Translations under genes and position numbers: made by a program
Source of the DNA: an uncultured Lachnospiraceae bacterium
Lineage (GTDB): Bacteria; Bacillota; Clostridia; Lachnospirales; Lachnospiraceae
NCBI GenBank assembly: GCA_910578085.1
Contig: CAJTPM010000012.1
Location: 55,936-119,935, forward strand
Direction: 5' to 3'
DNA length: 64,000 nt
The notes under the pieces: generated by a model
What the model was told of the DNA's origin: nothing
Database searches by the model: none
What the model saw: the letters and a program-made list of their open reading frames with translations, nothing else
In this document: positions 1-8,824 of the stretch, one piece after another
Position numbering within the stretch: position 1 is the first letter of the stretch
Layout of the letters: the number at the start of each line of letters is the position of its first letter

Positions 1-1260
1 GTGGATCAGGGGATCATTGCGGGCTGCGCAGGCGGCGGTTTTGAGAATATCTGTGCGGCAGCCGATATCTTAAAGGGTAATTATATTGGAGCGGAAGGGT
101 TTACGCTCAGCGTATATCCTGCCTCCATGCCGGTCTATATGGAACTAATCCGCAACGGAAAGGCGGCGGATATTCTGGAGACAGGCGCGGTGCTGAAGAC
201 GGCCTTCTGTGGGCCCTGCTTCGGTGCGGGCGATACGCCGGCCAACAATGCGTTCAGTATCCGACACTCCACAAGAAACTTCCCCAACAGAGAGGGATCC
301 AAGCTGCAAAACGGTCAGATCGCATCGGTGGCTCTTATGGATGCCCGCTCTATCGCGGCTACGGCGGCGAATCAGGGTGTGCTGACAGCAGCCACAGATT
401 TTGACGGCGAATTTGGAAAGTATCGTTATCATTTCGACAGCAATATCTATGCGAACAGAGTGTTTGATTCGAAGGGCGTGGCGGATGAATCGGTGGAGAT
501 CCGGTTCGGGCCGAATATCAAAGACTGGCCGAAGATGGGAGCGCTGCCGGAGAATCTGGTGCTGCGGGTGGTGGCGGAGATCCACGATCCGGTGACGACA
601 ACGGATGAACTGATTCCTTCCGGTGAGACGTCCTCTTTCCGTTCCAACCCGCTGGGACTGGCGGAATTTACTCTGTCCAGAAAGGATCCGGAATATGTGG
701 GACGGGCAAAGGATATTCAGAAGGCGGAGACGGCGAGAATGGCCATGGTCAATTCTGCCGCAGACAATATGGCCGGGGCTGAATTGACCATTGAACATCC
801 CTGTCAGGCCCATCCCGATGTGAAGCCGGTGATGAATGCGGTGAAAAAGACCTTCGGGGATGCAAGCCATGAGAATACCGGTTTCGGCTCCACGATCTTT
901 GCGGTGAAGCCAGGGGATGGCTCTGCCAGAGAGCAGGCGGCTTCCTGTCAGAAAGTGCTGGGCGGCTGGGCTAATATTGCCAACGAGTACGCCACAAAGC
1001 GCTACCGCTCCAACCTGATCAACTGGGGTATGCTGCCGTTTCTGATAAAGGAAGGTGAGCTTCCATTTAAAAACCTTGACTATCTGTTTATTCCGGGAAT
1101 TCGGAAAGCGGTGGAGGAGAAGGCGGGTGTGATCAAAGCCTACCGGGTGGATCCAGAAGCAGAGGCGCTTTGGGAATTTGAACTGACGTTAGGAGAACTG
1201 ACTGACGAGGAGAGACAGATCATTCTAAAGGGATGCTTGATAAATTATAACAGGGTTTAA
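1..1260 (+). CDS. Aconitase-family hydratase, C-terminal part (5' end outside window)
   Basis: The frame is open from the first base, so the gene starts upstream of the window and the first codon (GTG) is probably internal. Three cysteines placed as in aconitases are visible: C9 in a G-C-A-G-G-G-F-E-N motif (aconitases have G-S-C-T-N-S at this place) and C70/C73 in C-G-P-C. They would bind a 4Fe-4S cluster. A following R-H-S-T-R-N-F-P-N-R stretch (88-97) matches the aconitase substrate-binding arginine region. The C-terminal third resembles the swivel domain. By family it is a cytosolic iron-sulfur dehydratase acting on a hydroxy-di/tricarboxylate. The unusual motif variants suggest a YbhJ-like 'putative hydratase' rather than citrate-cycle aconitase; the substrate is unknown. 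A strong terminator follows the stop codon. Confidence 0.85.
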   Translation: MDQGIIAGCAGGGFENICAAADILKGNYIGAEGFTLSVYPASMPVYMELIRNGKAADILETGAVLKTAFCGPCFGAGDTPANNAFSIRHSTRNFPNREGSKLQNGQIASVALMDARSIAATAANQGVLTAATDFDGEFGKYRYHFDSNIYANRVFDSKGVADESVEIRFGPNIKDWPKMGALPENLVLRVVAEIHDPVTTTDELIPSGETSSFRSNPLGLAEFTLSRKDPEYVGRAKDIQKAETARMAMVNSAADNMAGAELTIEHPCQAHPDVKPVMNAVKKTFGDASHENTGFGSTIFAVKPGDGSAREQAASCQKVLGGWANIANEYATKRYRSNLINWGMLPFLIKEGELPFKNLDYLFIPGIRKAVEEKAGVIKAYRVDPEAEALWEFELTLGELTDEERQIILKGCLINYNRV

Positions 1261-1269
1261 TATTTGAAA

Positions 1270-1309
1270 AACGGCAGAGAAGAGTGAAAATGATTCTCTG
1301 CCGTCTTTT
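1270..1309 (+). terminator. Intrinsic terminator after hydratase gene
   Basis: The stem ACGGCAGAGAA pairs with TTCTCTGCCGT across a short loop and is followed by CTTTTAT. It lies 10 bases after the hydratase stop codon. An 11 bp stem plus T-run is a clear rho-independent terminator. Confidence 0.9.
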
Positions 1310-1485
1310 ATGCGCAGGCCCGCATAAGGAAATTTGCTGCCAGGGCAGCATGCAAGCTGTTCGCGGACATAGGCCTGACGGATGACCGAAATGCCGGGAT
1401 GCTCCACAGGAGTTTTCCATAGTTAAAGATACCACACCAAATATGATGAACCCACGCTTACACACTACCAGCTATAATAAACCGC

Positions 1486-1522
1486 AAGGACAGCAATTTG
1501 ATACTGCTGTCCTTTCTTTTTT
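1486..1522 (+). terminator. Intrinsic terminator upstream of the transporter module
   Basis: The stem AAGGACAGCA pairs with TGCTGTCCTT and is followed by TCTTTTTT. No gene that it would end is visible between 1310 and 1486; that stretch holds no convincing coding frame. It insulates the following two-component operon from upstream transcription. Confidence 0.85.
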
Positions 1523-1576
1523 ATAAAATTGTAGTAACCGAAAAAAAGCTGTAAAATGAGAAATATATTTGTCCTT

Positions 1577-1608
1577 GTAACATTTCTCGGACATTTGCCT
1601 GTTATACT
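1577..1608 (+). promoter_or_regulatory. Promoter of the two-component operon with tandem ACATTT boxes
   Basis: A TATACT -10 lies at 1603-1608. The hexamer ACATTT occurs at 1580 and again 11 bases later at 1591, the first copy lying at the -35 position (17 bp spacer). The same arrangement, with the same spacing to the -10, recurs before the ATPase gene at 3433/3444. Tandem boxes one helical turn apart are typical of OmpR-family regulators, so autoregulation by the response regulator at 1637 is likely (inference). Confidence 0.65.
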
Positions 1609-1636
1609 CTTTGCAAAAAGAAAAGGAAGTGACAAT

Positions 1637-2326
1637 ATGAAGCAGATTTTAATTGTCGAAGACGATAATCTTTTGAATAAAACCCTTGCTTACAATTTGG
1701 CATCTGACGGTTACAATATAACTGCTGTTCTGAATGCAAGAGCAGCGGCTGAATCACTGAAAACAAACATTTTTGATTTGGTATTGCTGGATATAAATTT
1801 ACCAGACGGAAATGGTTATGACCTATGCCGCCTTATCAAGCCAGAGAATACCGATACAGTAGTTATATTTCTAACTGCTAACGATCAGGAAAGTGATCAG
1901 ATACGGGGATATGAAGCTGGTGCAGTGGATTACATCACGAAACCTTTTTCGATTGGTGCTTTGCAACGAAAAATAAAGGCTATGTTTGCTATGCTGGAGC
2001 ATCATAAACCGACTAAGGATATTTACGAGGACGGCAGCCTGTTTCTTGATTTTTCGGAACAATTTGCCAGTTTGAATGGGAAAACCTTAACACTTTCCAC
2101 AATGGAATATAAAATGCTGAACCTATTTCTCAAAAACCCGAAGCAAGTACTTACCCGCCAACAACTTTTGGAAAAGCTGTGGGACATTGACAAAAAATAT
2201 GTAGACGAACATACCCTTACTACTTCTATCAGCCGGATTCGCAGCAAGATTGAAGCGGATGGCGACACATATATCAAGACGGTTTACGGTATGGGTTATC
2301 AATGGACAGGAGGTGAAAAGAAATGA
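1637..2326 (+). CDS. OmpR-family response regulator (Bce/lantibiotic-sensing type)
   Basis: The protein has 229 residues. An N-terminal receiver domain carries the acidic pair D9/D10, phospho-acceptor D52 (L-L-D-I-N-L-P-D-G), T80 and K102. A C-terminal winged-helix DNA-binding domain follows (about 125-226; T-R-Q-Q-L-L-E-K-L-W and Y-I-K-T-V-Y-G-M-G-Y motifs). ATG 1637 is chosen because AAGGAAGTG lies just upstream; a longer frame back to 1556 would run through the promoter. The stop overlaps the kinase start by 4 bases (ATGA), so the two are translationally coupled. Together with the kinase, ATPase and permease this forms a peptide-antibiotic sensing and detoxification module. The base composition is AT-richer than the flanks, which suggests transfer. 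Confidence 0.9.
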   Translation: MKQILIVEDDNLLNKTLAYNLASDGYNITAVLNARAAAESLKTNIFDLVLLDINLPDGNGYDLCRLIKPENTDTVVIFLTANDQESDQIRGYEAGAVDYITKPFSIGALQRKIKAMFAMLEHHKPTKDIYEDGSLFLDFSEQFASLNGKTLTLSTMEYKMLNLFLKNPKQVLTRQQLLEKLWDIDKKYVDEHTLTTSISRIRSKIEADGDTYIKTVYGMGYQWTGGEKK

Positions 2327-3354
2327 AACTAAATAATCTTTCTACCAAGAAAATTTGTAGGCTGGTTAGTGCTGGTTTGATTCTCTCTATGCTGGTGCTT
2401 ACTGTTATTCTCAGTAGCATAATGCAGGATATGAAAATTTTCATAGCAGGTGGAACTTTGACACTCTGTGCATTTTTCTGGATTAAGCTACTGGTGGTGT
2501 CTTTTGGAAAACGACTTTCTCTTTTTACTTCTGATTTATGCCGGACGTTGGACAACATGATTGATGGAAACGAGGAGTTACAAAAATCAAATGAGAGTGA
2601 AACTCTTTTCGCCCGTATCAACAACCGTCTAATACGCCTATATGAGATTATGCAGGAGAACCGGCACAAGGTAGACATGGAACGACAGGAGCTTCAAATG
2701 CTGATTTCTGATATTTCCCATCAAGTCAAAATACCAGTTAGCAATCTGCGAATGGTAACGGACACGCTTCTGACAAAACCTGTTTCAGAAGAAGAACGGA
2801 GGGACTTTTTACAAGGCATACTCAGCCAGACCGATAAACTGGATTTTCTTTTTCAAGCACTGGTTAAAACATCCCGGCTGGAAACCAGAGCGATACGCTT
2901 AGAAAAGAAAGATATCAATTTATTTCATACGCTTGCACAAGCCATGAGTGGAGTTGTATATGCCGCAGAGAAAAAAGAAATTGCTGTATCTGTGGACTGC
3001 CCAGAAGATTTGCCGATTTCCCATGACAGCAGGTGGACAAGCGAAGCCATTTTCAATCTGCTGGATAATGCAGTAAAGTACACACCGTCAGGTGGAAAAA
3101 TTTCTGTGTCGGTGGTGCTGTGGGAAATGTATGTTGAAATCAAAGTAGCCGACACCGGCAAAGGTATTTCCGAAAGCAATCAGGCTGCCATCTTCCGGCG
3201 CTTCTATCGTGAGGAAGAAGTACATGAACAACAGGGCGTGGGGATTGGTTTGTATTTGGCGCGTGAGATTGTAACACGGCAAGGCGGTTATATCAAGGTC
3301 ATTTCGGAGCCGGGACAAGGTTCGGAATTTTCTATTATGCTTCCTGTAAGGTAG
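2323..3354 (+). CDS. Membrane sensor histidine kinase with short extracytoplasmic loop
   Basis: The 343-residue protein has two transmembrane helices near residues 13-35 and 39-60 with only a few residues between them, so it has no real external sensor domain. This is the intramembrane-sensing layout of BceS-type kinases, which sense through their partner ABC transporter. A coiled linker leads to the dimerization domain with H133 in an I-S-H-Q-V-K-I-P motif. The ATPase domain has N248 (N-L-L-D-N-A-V-K-Y-T), a D-T-G-K-G box and a G-V-G-I-G-L-Y box. It should phosphorylate the regulator encoded just upstream. The ligand is unknown; a cationic peptide is the usual family signal. Confidence 0.9.
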   Translation: MKLNNLSTKKICRLVSAGLILSMLVLTVILSSIMQDMKIFIAGGTLTLCAFFWIKLLVVSFGKRLSLFTSDLCRTLDNMIDGNEELQKSNESETLFARINNRLIRLYEIMQENRHKVDMERQELQMLISDISHQVKIPVSNLRMVTDTLLTKPVSEEERRDFLQGILSQTDKLDFLFQALVKTSRLETRAIRLEKKDINLFHTLAQAMSGVVYAAEKKEIAVSVDCPEDLPISHDSRWTSEAIFNLLDNAVKYTPSGGKISVSVVLWEMYVEIKVADTGKGISESNQAAIFRRFYREEEVHEQQGVGIGLYLAREIVTRQGGYIKVISEPGQGSEFSIMLPVR

Positions 3355-3387
3355 GATATAGACATTTTTTTGAAATGTCCGAGCGTT

Positions 3388-3461
3388 GTAACATTTCGCC
3401 CTGATTTTTGGTGAAAATTTTTTCTGCTTCGGACATTTGTGTAACATTTGTGGTTTACAAT
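3388..3461 (+). promoter_or_regulatory. Promoter of the ATPase-permease operon, sharing boxes with the regulator promoter
   Basis: A TACAAT -10 lies at 3456-3461. ACATTT boxes at 3433 and 3444 have the same 11-base period and the same 12-base distance to the -10 as at the upstream promoter. CGGACATTTG (3430) and GTAACATTTC (3388) are also both found upstream (1588 and 1577). The extra copy at 3388 suggests a second binding site. This supports transporter induction by the neighbouring response regulator. Confidence 0.7.
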
Positions 3462-3504
3462 GCCTTTATCAACAAGCGGAAAGCCTTGAAAGGAGCATTT
3501 GAAT

Positions 3505-4170
3505 GTGAGCATTTTACAAACAATCGACTTAAAGAAGTATTACGGCACAAAGCCAAACATTACTCGTGCTATTGACGGTGTAAATTTTACTGTGGAACAA
3601 GGAGAATTTGTTGCTGTAGTTGGAACCTCCGGCAGCGGTAAGTCTACTTTGCTCCACATGATGGGAGGACTTGATACCCCTACTTCCGGCAGCGTGATTG
3701 TACGGGGGGAAGAACTTGCAAAAAAGAATGATGATGAATTGACAATTTTCCGCCGTCGTAACATCGGATTTATCTTCCAAAATTATAATCTGGTACCGAT
3801 ATTGAATGTATATGAAAATGTCGTCCTGCCTGTGGAACTGGATGGCGATACCGTAGACCAAAAATTCATGGACGAAGTGGTGTGTATGTTGGCATTAGAA
3901 GATAAGCTGAAAAACATGCCGAACAATCTTTCCGGCGGTCAGCAGCAGCGTGTAGCGATTGCACGAGCTTTAATTACGAAACCAGCGATTGTCCTTGCCG
4001 ATGAACCGACTGGAAATTTGGACAGCAAAACCAGTGCAGATGTATTGGGGCTTTTGAGACGTACCAGCGGAGAATTTAATCAGACCATTGTAATGATTAC
4101 TCACAACAGCGAGATCGCCCAACTCGCAGACCGCATTGTGCGGATTGAGGATGGCAAAATTGTGGGTTAA
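3505..4170 (+). CDS. ABC transporter ATP-binding protein (MacB/BceA type)
   Basis: The protein has about 221 residues with Walker A G-T-S-G-S-G-K-S-T (about 40-48), signature L-S-G-G-Q-Q-Q-R-V-A (about 142-151) and Walker B I-V-L-A-D-E-P-T-G. Short ATPases of this class (LolD/MacB/BceA) pair with FtsX-type permeases. GTG 3505 is preferred as start: AGGAG ends 9 bases upstream, while an in-frame TTG at 3499 would sit too close. The permease follows 14 bases downstream. In the module it energizes peptide removal or signalling to the kinase. Confidence 0.9.
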   Translation: MSILQTIDLKKYYGTKPNITRAIDGVNFTVEQGEFVAVVGTSGSGKSTLLHMMGGLDTPTSGSVIVRGEELAKKNDDELTIFRRRNIGFIFQNYNLVPILNVYENVVLPVELDGDTVDQKFMDEVVCMLALEDKLKNMPNNLSGGQQQRVAIARALITKPAIVLADEPTGNLDSKTSADVLGLLRRTSGEFNQTIVMITHNSEIAQLADRIVRIEDGKIVG

Positions 4171-4184
4171 AGGAGGTGGGAATT

Positions 4185-5999
4185 ATGACTTATCCTTTTG
4201 AAAATGATACAGAGAAAATAGAGAAAAGGATTGCTGAAAGGAGCGTATCTTCTGAAAAGAATAGGACATTTTTAATCAGGGTTATTGTCTTGATTGCGTC
4301 ATTTTTACTGAGCTTTTCTGGTATTCTTTTGTGTAACGCAACGCTTAGTATGCAGCAGAATACCCGTATAAATAATGCGGCAGAAACATTAGGAACTGTT
4401 TTAGGAATTGTTATTGTACTTCTTTGTACAGCAGGACTGGCTGTCAAAAATATTCTTTATGTATCTGTATTGCAACGAGTACATGAATTTGCACAATTAC
4501 GGGCAATCGGTGCAACTTACCGGCAAATTAAATCAGTAGTCAAGAAAGAACGTGACAAAATTGCAAAACCTTGTATTGTGTTGGGGACAATCATCGGTTT
4601 TTTGGTAAACTTAGTTTTACCACTTCATTTTTATTGGATACCAAGTATTGTATGTATTGTAATTTCCGGTATATTTATTTGGATTATCACAGCTTTGGCT
4701 TTTCAAGCACCAGCGAAAATGGCTGCATCTACATCTCCAATAGAAGCGCAACATACACAAGCAACAAACTATTTTAGAAATGTTTGGACAAAGGGTAAGC
4801 TTACCCCTATAAGAATCGGGTGGATGTATTGTAGAGCCAATAGGAAGAAAGCTGCCTATACATTTTTATCTCTCGTTATGAGTGGAATTCTAATGTTTGG
4901 TGTTTTTTCAATACTGAATGCGATAAATCTCGAAAGACTCGCGGCACAACCTTATCAGGGGAATAGTGATGTATATGTATTGCTAAATTCAACAGCTGAC
5001 GAGCAATCTACATATGATTTAATGAAGTCTACGCCTTTTACAGAGGAGCAAAAGCAAAAATTATATAATATTTCAGGTGTAAATGATGTTTATGAATTAT
5101 ATATGTTAGACGGTATTCTTACAAATTCCGAGGGTAAAAAATTTGAACTGTCCATTGAAAATATCGTAAACTCAGCTATATTTGATAATGAAATTGTTGA
5201 GGGTGTGCAACCAAGTCAGGAATTACAGAACGGCGTAATTCCTGTTGCTATCAATAGATATTCGCCCTATTATCAGGAACTGAATATGCCGCTTCAAGTT
5301 GGAGATTATCTGCCATATACCATAGATACAGGTTATGGTAAAAAGGAAGTGAAATTAGTCGTAAGCGGATTTGTAGAAAACAGAGATACCGGGCTTGTAA
5401 TTTATACAAGTAGTGAAAATATGAAATCACTGTCAGAGATGAACTGTACACTTGCATGGTATGTTTGTTTGGATGATAACAGAAAAGATGCAGCAACAAC
5501 GACAATCAAGGAAATTTTTACAGATGATAACAGAGTTAATATATCAGTTTTGGCTGATGATGTTATGACATTGGAAGATTACTTCCATAATGCGAAAGTT
5601 ATAATTACTGTTTTGGTGGTGCTTATTAGTCTGTTTTCATTTATAAATATGCTGAATACCAGCATTACAAATGCTATTGCCAGAAGACGCGACTATGCAC
5701 TACTGGAAGCCACAGGTATGACAAAATTGCAGTTGCAAAAAGTACAACAGTCAGAAAACTTTATCTATCTGGTTGGAAGTTTTATAGGAAGCTGCATTTT
5801 AGGTATACCAATCGGATTTTTGCTTTGTACCCAAATATCAAAAATCCCCGGACTTTCATACTTTGAATATCATTTTCCAGTTCTTTTTGTGTTTTTATAC
5901 CTTGCTGCTGTTGTAATGGTCTATAATGTAGTGTCAATATATCAGAAGAAATCTTTGTACCAGCAGTCAATTATAGACCGCATTAGAAAGACGGATTAA
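4185..5999 (+). CDS. FtsX-type ABC permease
   Basis: The protein has about 604 residues. AGGAGG at 4171-4176 is spaced correctly for ATG 4185; a GTG at 4176 overlaps that site and is rejected. Around eight hydrophobic segments are seen: four near residues 25-175, one near 220-245, then a large extracytoplasmic region of about 200 residues, and three at the C-terminus. Both membrane blocks contain FtsX-like cytoplasmic signatures (Q-L-R-A-I-G-A and A-L-L-E-A-T-G-M). BceB permeases also have a large external domain. It probably exports or sheds antimicrobial peptides and acts as the sensor for the small-loop kinase. The coding sequence is clearly AT-rich. Confidence 0.85.
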   Translation: MTYPFENDTEKIEKRIAERSVSSEKNRTFLIRVIVLIASFLLSFSGILLCNATLSMQQNTRINNAAETLGTVLGIVIVLLCTAGLAVKNILYVSVLQRVHEFAQLRAIGATYRQIKSVVKKERDKIAKPCIVLGTIIGFLVNLVLPLHFYWIPSIVCIVISGIFIWIITALAFQAPAKMAASTSPIEAQHTQATNYFRNVWTKGKLTPIRIGWMYCRANRKKAAYTFLSLVMSGILMFGVFSILNAINLERLAAQPYQGNSDVYVLLNSTADEQSTYDLMKSTPFTEEQKQKLYNISGVNDVYELYMLDGILTNSEGKKFELSIENIVNSAIFDNEIVEGVQPSQELQNGVIPVAINRYSPYYQELNMPLQVGDYLPYTIDTGYGKKEVKLVVSGFVENRDTGLVIYTSSENMKSLSEMNCTLAWYVCLDDNRKDAATTTIKEIFTDDNRVNISVLADDVMTLEDYFHNAKVIITVLVVLISLFSFINMLNTSITNAIARRRDYALLEATGMTKLQLQKVQQSENFIYLVGSFIGSCILGIPIGFLLCTQISKIPGLSYFEYHFPVLFVFLYLAAVVMVYNVVSIYQKKSLYQQSIIDRIRKTD

Positions 6000-6117
6000 G
6001 TTTTAATACTCCGTCAGCACCACAATTACATTACTCTGCTGATACAGCTAGCATGCAAACACGCTGGATTGTAGAGAAGATTTTTGACCTTGCCGTGCAC
6101 AGGAGGGGAGCCGTTGT

Positions 6118-6603
6118 TTGTCGCCGGAAGAGATACGGGAGGAAATGAGGCTGTTTCTGGCATCCGTTATTCAGTATTTCCCGGAGGAGGTACGGTCCCG
6201 GATCCTCCTGACGGCGCCGGCGCCGATTCGCGGAGACATCAGTGAGTATGAGTATTGCGGCCTGGCATCGGACAGATCCCATGAACTGGGAAAACAATAT
6301 GAATCGCTTGCGTCGGATCTGGGGATATTTTTTCTTGATGCCGGTGCTCTTGGGCTGAAACTGGGTGGGGACGGACTCCATTTTACAGAGGAGGATCATC
6401 GGCATTTTGCGGAGGCAATAAGAAAAAGGTGGAGGAGATCTGGGACGGGGACTGAATACTCTGACGAGAAAAGAAGATATTTCCCGTATGCCGGCCATAA
6501 ATATTTTCAGGAAAGTTCCGATATAAATAGTACAGGATGGGAAAAGATACCACGGAAGGTACACAGAGGACGATTGTGCACTGACCGTGGTGTTTTTGTG
6601 TAA
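6118..6603 (+). pseudogene. SGNH/GDSL hydrolase remnant lacking its N-terminal catalytic block
   Basis: The readable frame resembles the C-terminal half of arylesterase-type SGNH hydrolases: I-L-L-T-A-P-A-P-I, then a D-G-L-H-F-T-E-E-D-H motif (D85/H88) that supplies the catalytic Asp and His. The G-D-S block with the nucleophilic serine and the first half are absent; in frame there is a stop at 6085-6087. After about residue 107 the sequence no longer looks like the family. A TTG at 6118 with AGGAGGGGAG upstream could allow translation, but no activity is expected. It lies immediately downstream of the AT-rich transporter module, so insertion or deletion there probably removed the 5' half. 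Confidence 0.65.
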
Positions 6604-6659
6604 GAACGGATCACGGAGGAGAGTGCTTGCGAACATTCCTGATATTATGAAGGAAGGGG

Positions 6660-7625
6660 ATGAAGTACGGAGTGAAAATCCAGAACAGCCATTACCAGAT
6701 GGCATCACAGATGAAAAAGAGGGAAATCAAACAGGTGAAGGTCATGAAAGGAATGACCATGACGCGCATGAGCGGCAGTTTTCGTTCCATGACATTGAAC
6801 AGCCAGAATGTGAGAGGCAAGGGGGCAGGCGAAGAGGAAGACGTGACCGCTAAGATGAGGCGGCGCAGTGTATATTTTCTCCTGGATATGCTCTTTGGAG
6901 AGCATGCGAGGAAGCTGCCTTCATTTGGCGGGGACAGCATGTCTTCCGCCTGGGGGATCGAAAATGTGCACTATGAGACGGAAAATTATTTTATGCAGGA
7001 ACAGAGCGCATCCTTTCAGACAACCGGCCAGGTGGTGACGGAGGACGGCAGAACCATCGATTTTAACATGAATGTACATATGAGCAGCCGTTTTGAGGCA
7101 TATTACAGGGAAAGCTTTGATTTACAGCGGGCGGTAAATCTGTGTGATCCGCTTGTGATCAATCTGGACTCTTCTCCGGCCACAGTGTCAGACCAGACAT
7201 TCTATTTTGATCTGGACGGAGACGGTGTGGAGGAAAATATCCACAAATTAAACAGCGGCAGCGGCTATCTGGCGCTTGACAGAAATGGTGACGGTGAAAT
7301 CAATGACGGCAGCGAACTGTTCGGCACCGCCTCCGGCGACGGCTTTGCGGATCTGGCAAAGTACGACAAGGACGGCAACGGGTGGATCGATGAGAACGAT
7401 GAGATCTGGAAACACTTAAAGATCTGGGTACAGACGGAAAACGGGCCTGAACTCTACAGTCTCGCTGAAAAGGGCGTAGGTGCTATCTGTTTAAACAAAG
7501 TACCCACCTATTATACACAGTATGGAAAAGACGGCGAAGTTGATGCCGTGGTGCGCAGTACCGGCATGTTCCTCTATGAAAACGGCCGCGCCGGCAGCAT
7601 GCAGCACCTGGATCTGGCAACCTGA
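6660..7625 (+). CDS. Conserved protein with EF-hand-like calcium loops
   Basis: The 321-residue protein has no signal peptide. Three Asp-rich loops are visible: D-L-D-G-D-G-V-E-E-N (184-193), D-R-N-G-D-G-E-I-N-D-G (207-217) and D-K-D-G-N-G-W-I-D-E (236-245), resembling dockerin/EF-hand calcium loops. The preceding D-P-L-V-I-N-L-D and following G-V-G-A-I-C-L segments are typical of a conserved hypothetical family in Clostridia. The basic N-terminus (1-70) is variable. AAGGAAGGGG precedes ATG 6660. The function is unknown; calcium binding is inferred from the loops only. Confidence 0.7.
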   Translation: MKYGVKIQNSHYQMASQMKKREIKQVKVMKGMTMTRMSGSFRSMTLNSQNVRGKGAGEEEDVTAKMRRRSVYFLLDMLFGEHARKLPSFGGDSMSSAWGIENVHYETENYFMQEQSASFQTTGQVVTEDGRTIDFNMNVHMSSRFEAYYRESFDLQRAVNLCDPLVINLDSSPATVSDQTFYFDLDGDGVEENIHKLNSGSGYLALDRNGDGEINDGSELFGTASGDGFADLAKYDKDGNGWIDENDEIWKHLKIWVQTENGPELYSLAEKGVGAICLNKVPTYYTQYGKDGEVDAVVRSTGMFLYENGRAGSMQHLDLAT

Positions 7626-7842
7626 ATTTATCTGACAGCGCAATTTTTGCCTTAATACAAAAATATTGCTCTGTCCCTCAGGGGTCTGCGGAAGCGTGTC
7701 TGAATGGGGTACATGATCCCGCTTTCGCGTCCTCTGAACCAAAAAATAATTTCCTCCAATTCTGCATAAAACAGACAGCACTGGAAAAACTAAGGGCATA
7801 GAATCAAATTTAGTTTATTATGTGGTTTGGAGGAAAAATAGA

Positions 7843-8760
7843 ATGAAGAAGCGTAGCGGTAAAAGTAGTCAGAGAAAAGAGAAAATGGTCATGATCATTT
7901 CCTCAGCGTTGGTGCTTACAGCGCTGACGGTCACCGGAATCTATGTACGGAACCAGAACAATGAGGAACCGGACGGGGGGTATACGATCGATTTCAGTTC
8001 ACTGGAGGAGAGCAGTTCCTCAGGGGTTGAGGCAGAGGATATCCCGGTCACGGACAGCGATCTGGATTATGATCCGGCATCCACGGAAGCGGGCTCTACT
8101 ACGGTGAAAAATGATTATGGGAAATCCGGCACTGCGACTGCCGATGCAGATCCTTTTGACGAAAAGGCAGAGGCGATACGCCTGAAGGAGGCCTCTTCTG
8201 ATCTGATTGTCGGAGCGGGGGAAACCAAGGACGGAGAAATAAAGAGTGAAGAGGAAGAGATGGCTACGGAAGCGATGGTAGAGCTTCAGACAGAAGATGG
8301 GGTGGAAGAGGCTTCTTCTGAAGCGGTAGCAGCACAGGTGCAGCCGGAACTTACATTCAGCGAGGCGGATTCTCTGGTTATGCCGCTCGTGGGGAATGTT
8401 TTGATCAACTATAGTGCCGATAAATCCGTATACTTCCCCACATTGCAGCAGTATAAATGTAATCCGGCACTGATCGTTGCAGCGAATGTCGGAGAGTCTG
8501 TTAAGGCGGCGGCTAACGGCATGGTGAGCAAAATCTACAATGACCCGATGACAGGCCAGACAGTTGTGATGTCTTTGGGAAATGGATATGAGCTGACTTA
8601 TGGACAGCTGCAGGAGGTAACAGTTTCCGAGGGGACTTATGTGGCGGAAGGAGAAATTTTTGCGCAGATCGGGGAGCCGACTCGTTATTATGCGGTAGAG
8701 GGCAGTAATTTATATATGAAACTGACAAAGGACGGTGTACCCATCAACCCGGTGGCATAA
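7843..8760 (+). CDS. SpoIIQ-like membrane protein with degenerate LytM/M23 domain
   Basis: The protein has about 305 residues: short basic N-terminus, one transmembrane helix (about 15-35), an acidic Ser/Glu-rich linker (45-170) and a C-terminal M23-type beta domain (about 180-300). The usual metal ligands of M23 peptidases are gone: where active enzymes have H-G-N-G-Y and Y-A-H-L, this one has L-G-N-G-Y and Y-G-Q-L. Bacillus SpoIIQ is degenerate in the same way and acts as a scaffold in the forespore-mother cell channel. A SpoIIQ role is inferred from layout and from other sporulation genes in the window. ATG 7843 fits GGAGG at 7829-7833; a GTG at 7822 lacks a site. A terminator follows. Confidence 0.65.
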   Translation: MKKRSGKSSQRKEKMVMIISSALVLTALTVTGIYVRNQNNEEPDGGYTIDFSSLEESSSSGVEAEDIPVTDSDLDYDPASTEAGSTTVKNDYGKSGTATADADPFDEKAEAIRLKEASSDLIVGAGETKDGEIKSEEEEMATEAMVELQTEDGVEEASSEAVAAQVQPELTFSEADSLVMPLVGNVLINYSADKSVYFPTLQQYKCNPALIVAANVGESVKAAANGMVSKIYNDPMTGQTVVMSLGNGYELTYGQLQEVTVSEGTYVAEGEIFAQIGEPTRYYAVEGSNLYMKLTKDGVPINPVA

Positions 8761-8777
8761 AAGATTACAGGTGAAAT

Positions 8778-8813
8778 AAAAAAGAATCTTGCTAAAGCAG
8801 GATTCTTTTTTTA
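8778..8813 (+). terminator. Intrinsic terminator after the SpoIIQ-like gene
   Basis: AAAAAGAATC pairs with GATTCTTTTT around TTGCTAAAGCAG, followed by further T residues. The hairpin precedes the next gene's start at 8825 and overlaps its apparent upstream region. Confidence 0.85.
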
Positions 8814-8824
8814 TAATAGGAAAT

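Noticed and set aside
145..870. Long minus-strand open frame opposite the hydratase gene
   Set aside because: It mirrors the codon structure of the clear aconitase-family frame, has no ribosome binding site, and the His/Arg-rich translation resembles no protein.
1220..1465. Small minus-strand gene between the hydratase and the transporter module
   Set aside because: Overlaps the hydratase end and its terminator, and has no ribosome binding site or recognizable domain.
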